Assembly: GCF_030409235.1 (NCBI RefSeq)
Contig: NZ_JAUFPO010000006.1
Coordinates: forward strand, 310,001-374,000
DNA length: 64,000 nucleotides
Reading direction: 5' to 3'
From: Halomonas almeriensis
GTDB taxonomy: Bacteria; Pseudomonadota; Gammaproteobacteria; Pseudomonadales; Halomonadaceae
Part shown: piece by piece, positions 62,243 to 64,000 of the stretch
How the letters are laid out: every line of letters begins with the position of its first letter
Numbering within the stretch: position 1 is the first letter of the stretch
Translations under genes and position numbers: made by a program
The notes under the pieces: generated by a model
The model's database searches: none
What the model was told of the DNA's origin: nothing
Seen by the model: the letters and a program-made list of their open reading frames with translations, nothing else

Positions 62243-64000
62243 TCACTTTTCGCCATGAAACGCCGTCGCGGTGGCGGAGGGCTGAGTCAGCCGGGTCATG
62301 ACGTCGTCGAGCTGGCGGGCCAGTTGTTCGCTGCTGGCCTGCCCCTGGATGCGGGCGGCGCGGATTTCCTCTCCATCGTCGAAGAATAGCAGGCTCGGGG
62401 GGCCGAAGAGGTCGAAATGATCGAGCAGACGGCGACTGGCCGGATTGCTCTCGGTGACATCCACATCGATGCGTCGAAAGGGCGCCAGCGCGCGCTGCAC
62501 CCGGTGATCGGTAAATACCTCGCGTTTCATGACCTGGCAGGAGATGCACCATTCGGCGGTGACGTTGACCATGGCCGGTGCCTCCCCGGCCGCCAGGGCG
62601 TCACGCAGCTCGTCGAGGCTCTTGACTTCGGTGACAGACTGATGTGGGCGGGCTCCGGCCTCGGGTCCTCCCCGCTGAGTCTGGGTGGGGGCCAGGGGCT
62701 GCAGTGGGTCATCGCTGCCGCGGGACGCGCCGATGACCAGTACCACCGCCCAGACCAGAAGCAGAATACCGGCGGCCTGTCGTACGCGCGGCCAGCCCTG
62801 GGGAAGCCCGGGAGACAGAGCGCCCAGCGTCAGCGCGGTGCCGCATGCCAGAGCCGCCCACAGCATCAGCACCAGGGGGCCGGCCAGCAGTCGCTCGATC
62901 AGCCAGATCGCCACGCCCAGCAGCAGGATGCCGAAGCCATGCTTGACGCCGTTCATCCAGCCGCCGGACCGCGGCAGCAGGGTGACCCCGAAGGTGCCGA
63001 CCAGCAATAGCGGAACGCCCATGCCCAGCGCCAGAGCCAGAAGGGCGGCGCCCCCCATCAGGGCATCACCGGTGGAGGAAATGAACACCAGGGCGCCGGC
63101 CAGCGGTGCCGAGACACAGGGCGAGACCACCAGTACCGAGAGGGCACCGGCCAGCGCCAGCCCGGCCGGCCCGCTGCGCCGCGCCCTGTCCTGCCAGGCG
63201 TCGAGGCGTTGAGTCAGACCGGATGACAGGCGCAGATCGAAGGTGCCGAACATGGCCAGGGCGAACAGCACAAAGAGAATCGCAAAGCCGATCAGCACCG
63301 GGGGTGATTGCAGCCGCGCCTGCAGGTTCAGGCCGGCCCCAAAGAGTCCCATGAGCACGCCGACCAGGGCGTAGGTACTGGCCATGCCGGCGACATAGCT
63401 GGCGGACAGCGCCAGGGCTCGTGGCCGGCCGGGGTTCTGGCCGACGATGATGGCCGAGAGGATGGGCACCATCGGCAGCACACAGGGGGTGAAGGTCAGG
63501 CCCAGGCCGGCCAGGAAAAAGAGCCCCAGGACCAGCGGCAGGCTGGCGTCGCGCATGAGGGCGCTGAAGCGTCCATCCTCGCTGCGCAGGGTGCTGCTGT
63601 CCGGCGCGGCCGTCTCTTCGGCGGCGTCGGCGGAGTCGGGCGAAGCGCTGGTTGACGATGTGGCGCTCATCCCGGCAAAGGCTGCCGGGGCCTGACCCTG
63701 TGGCGCTTCGAGCGTGATGGTTTCGGGCGGGTAGCACAGGCCGGCCTCGGCGCAACCCTGGTAGGTCAGGGCGATATCGAGAGGGCCTTCATGTCCCTGT
63801 CTGAGCGGTACCGCGAACATCATACGGTCGTGGAACACCTGCACCTCGCCGAGGAATTCATCGGTTCTGGCTTCGCCGGGCGGCAGGGCCGGCTCGCCGA
63901 GGTTGATGCCGTCGGTCGCCGAGCCGACCGTGAAGCGATGGCGGTACAGGTAATAGCCTTCGGCACTCTCGAAACCGATCCGGAGTGTCTCGCCGTCATG
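62243..64000 (-). CDS. dsbD: Thiol:disulfide interchange protein DsbD (5' end outside window)
   Basis: 586 codons are present and the frame stays open to the right edge, so the signal peptide and start are missing. DsbD carries electrons from cytoplasmic thioredoxin to periplasmic DsbC, DsbG and CcmG. The N-terminal domain has GYYLYRHRF and the redox pair in CAEAGLCYPP; the membrane domain has TFTPCVLPMVP and VVSPCVSAPLAG; the C-terminal thioredoxin-like domain has WCISCQVMK. All six functional cysteines are present. Confidence 0.95.
   Translation of the reverse strand, partial: HDGETLRIGFESAEGYYLYRHRFTVGSATDGINLGEPALPPGEARTDEFLGEVQVFHDRMMFAVPLRQGHEGPLDIALTYQGCAEAGLCYPPETITLEAPQGQAPAAFAGMSATSSTSASPDSADAAEETAAPDSSTLRSEDGRFSALMRDASLPLVLGLFFLAGLGLTFTPCVLPMVPILSAIIVGQNPGRPRALALSASYVAGMASTYALVGVLMGLFGAGLNLQARLQSPPVLIGFAILFVLFALAMFGTFDLRLSSGLTQRLDAWQDRARRSGPAGLALAGALSVLVVSPCVSAPLAGALVFISSTGDALMGGAALLALALGMGVPLLLVGTFGVTLLPRSGGWMNGVKHGFGILLLGVAIWLIERLLAGPLVLMLWAALACGTALTLGALSPGLPQGWPRVRQAAGILLLVWAVVLVIGASRGSDDPLQPLAPTQTQRGGPEAGARPHQSVTEVKSLDELRDALAAGEAPAMVNVTAEWCISCQVMKREVFTDHRVQRALAPFRRIDVDVTESNPASRRLLDHFDLFGPPSLLFFDDGEEIRAARIQGQASSEQLARQLDDVMTRLTQPSATATAFHGEK

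Overview
The window looks like chromosomal DNA from a high-GC gammaproteobacterium of the Halomonas type (Halomonadaceae). I infer this from protein resemblance and from conserved gene orders (dnaX-ybaB-recR, rnd-ycgL-ycgN, dusB-fis, accB-accC-prmA, bioBFHCD). No rRNA is present to confirm it. Coding density is high. The window begins inside a SNF2-like helicase gene and ends inside dsbD. I see no prophage, insertion sequence or CRISPR array.

Layout. 1-650: 5' part of a helicase gene, perhaps the edge of a defence island to the left. 963-6740: DNA replication and repair genes (dnaX, ybaB, recR) and RNA processing (rnd, ycgL, ycgN). 6748-9439: molybdate ABC transporter modABC. 9564-11648: oligopeptidase B. 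11878-14960: an unnamed operon of a small membrane protein, a signal-peptide/VWA protein and a YafJ-type amidotransferase. 15190-22256: fadD, hrpA and a FabH2-like ketoacyl synthase. 22427-24905: mlaA with a pseudo-receiver/PP2C phosphatase and a STAS protein. 24933-27260: transaldolase and a Bcr/CflA efflux pump.

27285-38693 is a phosphorus/arsenic block. It has a Pho box and pstSCAB (no phoU alongside), then an arsenate operon (arsC, gap, arsJ, arsR) behind a perfect 20-bp palindromic operator, then a divergent phnDCEE phosphonate-type transporter with its own Pho-box-like repeats. Together these genes take up phosphate and phosphonate-type compounds and clear the arsenate that enters by the same route. 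38747-42996 is an acyl-CoA block (thiolase, a broken TetR regulator, acyl-CoA synthetase, short-chain dehydrogenase). 43096-44593 has an outer-membrane-like protein and a small winged-helix protein. 44627-51435 is biotin synthesis: bioA stands alone behind a BirA-type box, and bioBFHCD is separated from it by a universal stress protein and tRNA-Leu(TAG). 51506-56000: comF, srkA, folE-folX and a GabD-type dehydrogenase. 56140-64000 (all minus): purH, dusB-fis, accBC-prmA and dsbD.

The most unusual feature is in the spacers. Five contain tandem arrays of unrelated sequences that all have a period of exactly 7 bp. At three genes the array begins at or inside the stop codon. In two convergent gene pairs the arrays face each other as inverted repeats and could fold into long hairpins. 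The window also has an 85-bp element with matching inverted ends (6178-6262) and a cluster of small hairpins between ybaB and recR.
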